From Thalassobacillus devorans MSP14 (GTDB lineage: Bacteria > Bacillota > Bacilli > Bacillales > Halobacillaceae), in contig NZ_KI543239.1 in assembly GCF_000496835.1 (NCBI RefSeq), positions 141,947 through 205,946 of the forward strand: DNA of 64,000 bases, in the 5' to 3' direction. This document shows, piece after piece, positions 61,775-64,000 of this stretch (the first letter of the stretch is position 1; each line of letters starts with the position of its first letter). A program made the translations under genes and the position numbers. The notes under the pieces were generated by a model. The model was not told the DNA's origin. It was given only the letters and a program-made list of their open reading frames with translations, and did not search any database.

Positions 61775-62239
61775 ATGATGGAATTAGACCAGGCTCAATT
61801 GGAAAAATTAACGCATCAGATATCAGAGAAATACTTTAACAAACCGTTTCTTGATCACGTATGTTTCAATACCAGGCTCCGGACTACGGGAGGAAGGTAT
61901 ATTCCTGCCAAGCGTACGATCGAATTGAATCCGAAGTTTCTGGAGGAAATAGGGGAAGAAGAGTTCATAGGAATCATCAAGCACGAGCTGTGTCATTATC
62001 ATCTGCATATTGAAGGAAAAGGATACAAGCACCGGGACCCTGAGTTTCGTCAGCTGCTGAAACATACCGGATCTCCGCGTTTCTGCTCACAACTACCTTC
62101 TCAGAGATCTAAAAGAAAACATCATTATTATTGTGAAAAGTGCGGTCAATCCTATGCGAGGGTCAGAAGAGTCGACACAAAACGGTACCGCTGTGGAAAA
62201 TGTCGTGGAAAATTAAAAAAACATGACAAGAAATATTGA
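61775..62239 (+). CDS. SprT-like zinc protein (YdcK)
   Basis: 154 residues. SprT-like metalloprotease fold with HELCH zinc motif (IIKHELCHYHLHIEG, about residues 69-73), then a C-terminal zinc ribbon (CEKCGQSYARVRRVDTKRYR, CGKC). Length and order match B. subtilis YdcK. Role unknown; human SPRTN, a relative, repairs DNA-protein crosslinks. ATG pair at 61775/61778 behind TAGGTGGTG. Confidence 0.92.
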   Translation: MMELDQAQLEKLTHQISEKYFNKPFLDHVCFNTRLRTTGGRYIPAKRTIELNPKFLEEIGEEEFIGIIKHELCHYHLHIEGKGYKHRDPEFRQLLKHTGSPRFCSQLPSQRSKRKHHYYCEKCGQSYARVRRVDTKRYRCGKCRGKLKKHDKKY

Positions 62240-62318
62240 CGAAATTCATCGCCCGTGTTAAATTAAATAAGCCTTAAAAAAACAAGCCAAAACACATAAC
62301 TCATTTTTAAAAAAGTGT

Positions 62319-62347
62319 TTGACAAGCCTGGCTAAATATTATATTAT
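62319..62347 (+). promoter_or_regulatory. tRNA promoter 1
   Basis: TTGACA, 17 bases, TATTAT, then TTAACGTCGCT. Drives tRNA-Asn to tRNA-Gln after a leader of about 170 nt. Confidence 0.8.
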
Positions 62348-62525
62348 ATTTAACGTCGCTGTTGTTACGCTTTAACACAGCGAAGCCAACCTCATCGAAA
62401 GATCTTCGAAGCAAGCTTTGCGAGGAATTCAACATCATTGATTTAGCCAGAAAGATGAATGATATGGTTGAATGAAGAGCACATAACCTAAGATTGCAGC
62501 TCAATGATATACTCAATAATATCAT
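62348..62525 (+). other. Leader of the first tRNA group
   Basis: Starts with a hairpin CGCTGTTGTTACG...AACACAGCG and contains GCTTTGCGAGGA (62415-62426), CATCATTGATTTAGC and GAGCACATAAC. The same elements occur in order in the leader at 63022-63202. Confidence 0.6.
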
Positions 62526-62600
62526 TCCACCGTAGCTCAGTGGTAGAGCAATCGGCTGTTAACCGATTGGTCGTAGGTTCGAATCCTACCGGTGGAGCCA
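62526..62600 (+). tRNA. tRNA-Asn (GUU)
   Basis: 75 nt with encoded CCA; acceptor TCCACCG/CGGTGGA, anticodon loop CTGTTAA, T-arm GGTTCGAATCC. Confidence 0.96.
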
Positions 62601-62602
62601 GT

Positions 62603-62693
62603 GGAGAAGTACTCAAGTGGCTGAAGAGGCGCCCCTGCTAAGGGTGTAGGTCGCGTAAGCGGCGCGAGGGTTCAAATCCCTCCTTCTCCGCCA
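62603..62693 (+). tRNA. tRNA-Ser (GCU)
   Basis: 91 nt with long variable arm and encoded CCA; acceptor GGAGAAG/CTTCTCC, anticodon GCT in CTGCTAA. Confidence 0.96.
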
Positions 62694-62712
62694 TTTTATT
62701 TTTTGTCTGAAT

Positions 62713-62784
62713 GGCCCGTTGGTCAAGTGGTTAAGACACCGCCCTTTCACGGCGGTAACACGGGTTCGAATCCCGTACGGGTCA
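62713..62784 (+). tRNA. tRNA-Glu (UUC)
   Basis: 72 nt; acceptor GGCCCGT/ACGGGTC, anticodon TTC in CTTTCAC. CCA is not encoded (followed by CTTTTG), unlike its neighbours. Confidence 0.96.
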
Positions 62785-62809
62785 CTTTTGTTTTTTTGGA
62801 AATTACATA

Positions 62810-62886
62810 GGTCCGGTAGTTCAGTTGGTTAGAATGCCTGCCTGTCACGCAGGAGGTCGCGGGTTCGAGTCCCGTCCGGACCGCCA
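62810..62886 (+). tRNA. tRNA-Asp (GUC)
   Basis: 77 nt with CCA; acceptor GGTCCGG/CCGGACC, anticodon GTC in CTGTCAC. Confidence 0.96.
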
Positions 62887-62895
62887 TTTTGTGTT

Positions 62896-62970
62896 TGGGC
62901 CATAGCCAAGCGGTAAGGCAGCGGATTTTGATTCCGTCATGCGCTGGTTCGAATCCAGCTGGCCCAGCCA
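62896..62970 (+). tRNA. tRNA-Gln (UUG)
   Basis: 75 nt with CCA; acceptor TGGGCCA/TGGCCCA, anticodon TTG in TTTTGAT. Followed by T6, a possible end of this group. Confidence 0.96.
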
Positions 62971-62992
62971 TTTTTTATTCCAAAATTAACTA

Positions 62993-63021
62993 TTGACTTT
63001 AATTTGTAAAGTTCATATAAT
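62993..63021 (+). promoter_or_regulatory. tRNA promoter 2
   Basis: TTGACT, 17 bases, TATAAT, then AGTCAATGTCGCTTTTTTAAG. Drives tRNA-Lys, Leu, Leu. Confidence 0.85.
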
Positions 63022-63056
63022 AGTCAATGTCGCTTTTTTAAGAAGATATATATTAT

Positions 63057-63081
63057 GAGCCATTAGCTCAGTTGGAAGAGA
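63057..63081 (+). pseudogene. 5' fragment of tRNA-Lys
   Basis: 19 of 19 bases (GAGCCATTAGCTCAGTTGG) equal the start of the intact tRNA-Lys at 63203, then AAGAG instead of TAGAG and divergence into leader-like sequence. Lacks anticodon, T-arm and 3' acceptor. Confidence 0.85.
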
Positions 63082-63202
63082 AGCCGTAAACATCCTTGTA
63101 CTACATCATTGTAGGCTTTGCGAGGAGTGAGGCATCATCTGAATTAGCTTGCAACACGACGAGCACAACACTCAAAATGATTGTAATACTTCTTTAATTA
63201 AT
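63082..63202 (+). other. Leader-like spacer before tRNA-Lys
   Basis: Contains GGCTTTGCGAGGA, CATCATCTGAATTAGC and GAGCACAAC in the order seen in the leader at 62348-62525. No ORF. Confidence 0.55.
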
Positions 63203-63278
63203 GAGCCATTAGCTCAGTTGGTAGAGCATCTGACTTTTAATCAGAGGGTCGAAGGTTCGAATCCTTCATGGCTCACCA
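63203..63278 (+). tRNA. tRNA-Lys (UUU)
   Basis: 76 nt with CCA; acceptor GAGCCAT/ATGGCTC, anticodon TTT in CTTTTAA. Confidence 0.96.
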
Positions 63279-63284
63279 TTTTAT

Positions 63285-63369
63285 GCGGGTGTGGTGGAAC
63301 TGGCAGACACGCTAGACTTAGGATCTAGTGCCTTACGGCGTGGGGGTTCGACTCCCTCCACCCGCACCA
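63285..63369 (+). tRNA. tRNA-Leu (UAG)
   Basis: 85 nt, class II with variable arm and CCA; acceptor GCGGGTG/CACCCGC, anticodon TAG in CTTAGGA. Confidence 0.96.
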
Positions 63370-63422
63370 TTTTTTGTTGTCATGTACAGCGTTTTAGTTT
63401 GTTTCCGGTTCGTTTTAAACTT

Positions 63423-63510
<88 letters not shown>

Positions 63511-63519
63511 AAAAAAGTA

Positions 63520-63548
63520 TTGACTTAAAATTGAATGAATGTTATATT
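63520..63548 (+). promoter_or_regulatory. tRNA promoter 3
   Basis: TTGACT, 17 bases, TATATT, then AGAAAATGTCGCTTTATTAAG. Starts 21 bases before tRNA-Arg, so there is almost no leader. Confidence 0.8.
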
Positions 63549-63568
63549 AGAAAATGTCGCTTTATTAA

Positions 63569-63645
<77 letters not shown>

Positions 63646-63650
63646 TTCTA

Positions 63651-63727
63651 CGGGAAGTAGCTCAGCTTGGTAGAGCACTTGGTTTGGGACCAAGGGGTCG
63701 CAGGTTCGAATCCTGTCTTCCCGACCA
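63651..63727 (+). tRNA. tRNA-Pro (UGG)
   Basis: 77 nt with CCA; acceptor CGGGAAG/CTTCCCG, anticodon TGG in TTTGGGA. Confidence 0.96.
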
Positions 63728-63753
63728 TCGATGTAACAATATCAATAATATAT

Positions 63754-63827
63754 GCGGGTGTAGTTTAGTGGTAAAACCTCAGCCTTCCAAGCTGATGATG
63801 TGGGTTCGATTCCCATCACCCGCTCCA
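63754..63827 (+). tRNA. tRNA-Gly (UCC)
   Basis: 74 nt with CCA; acceptor GCGGGTG/CACCCGC, anticodon TCC in CTTCCAA. Confidence 0.96.
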
Positions 63828-63920
63828 TTAATCCGATTTTTTCACTACGATGGATTTGCTTCATTGTAAAAAATCAATCGTGTGCTGTAAGCACTCCATT
63901 ATTTCTTATTGAATTAATTG

Positions 63921-63997
63921 GGGCCTGTAGCTCAGTTGGTCAGAGCGCACGCCTGATAAGCGTGAGGTCGGTGGTTCAAGTCCACTCAGGCCCACCA
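63921..63997 (+). tRNA. tRNA-Ile (GAU)
   Basis: 77 nt with CCA; acceptor GGGCCTG/CAGGCCC, anticodon GAT in CTGATAA. Last gene before the window edge. Confidence 0.96.
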
Positions 63998-64000
63998 TTA

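Noticed and set aside
62747..62971. 74-codon minus-strand frame (MAGPAGFEPAHDG...) across the tRNA genes
   Set aside because: It is the antisense of tRNA-Glu, Asp and Gln; such spurious proteins are common in databases.

Overview
The window is chromosomal DNA from a low-to-mid-GC Gram-positive rod of the family Bacillaceae. Strong AGGAGG-type ribosome sites, frequent TTG/GTG starts and an almost collinear copy of the Bacillus subtilis block cshA - rhomboid - acpS - ydcC - alr - ndoAI/ndoA - rsbRSTUVW-sigB-rsbX - tex - sprT-like - tRNAs (about 45.2-64.0 kb) support this. The gene set looks most like a halotolerant or marine genus (Halobacillus, Thalassobacillus, Virgibacillus type); that is inference from memory of the families, not a search.

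Layout. 0-11 kb: mixed metabolism and stress genes: a DUF2254 membrane protein, an ElaA-like acetyltransferase, an aldehyde dehydrogenase, a YtxH-type stress protein behind a SigB-like promoter, a YumB-like NADH dehydrogenase, a lipid kinase, a CwlQ-like transglycosylase, an FMN reductase and an Ohr peroxidase. 11-15 kb: a peptidase S51 gene, an exported/membrane protein of unknown function, and a compact quorum-sensing cassette: an XRE-TPR (RRNPP-type) regulator whose stop codon overlaps the start of a 40-codon exported-peptide gene. 15-25 kb: a YwrD-like gamma-glutamyltransferase with a split chromate transporter, a YdjM-like membrane protein, a YteA-like protein, a second DUF2254 protein, a PopT-type undecaprenyl-phosphate translocase and redox genes. 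25-30 kb: a cadC-cadA cadmium-efflux operon in which the first Cys codon of the CadA metal-binding motif is an in-frame TGA, then an LLM flavin oxidoreductase and a glyoxalase-like protein. 30-45 kb: thioredoxin-like protein, a Yip1-like/membrane-fusion pair, a LysM-NlpC/P60 cell-wall hydrolase behind three phased WalR half-sites, a second lipid kinase, several oxidoreductases, a decayed ABC-F gene, DegV and an EamA transporter. 45-62 kb: the conserved cshA-to-sprT block, including the whole SigB stress-signalling operon with an internal SigB promoter. 62.3-64 kb: twelve tRNA genes in three promoter-led groups, with a stray tRNA-Lys 5' fragment.

The most unusual non-coding content is a family of three roughly 540-600 bp intergenic elements (near 3.6-4.2, 11.3-11.8 and 30.0-30.5 kb). 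Each is built from two tandem long imperfect hairpins between short terminal inverted repeats (GGAAGACTCAGTTTC type) and has no convincing ORF. Copies 1 and 3 are inverted and almost identical over about 375 bp; copy 1 is a mosaic of the other two.

Working together: the stressosome proteins (RsbR, RsbS, RsbT), phosphatases (RsbU, RsbX) and partner switch (RsbV/RsbW) control SigB, and at least one other gene here (4884-5390) carries a likely SigB promoter. Cell-envelope genes (CwlQ-like, LysM-NlpC/P60, PopT, Alr, lipid kinases) and oxidative or metal stress genes (Ohr, CadA, NADH dehydrogenase, thioredoxin-like proteins) are interspersed but not in one operon.
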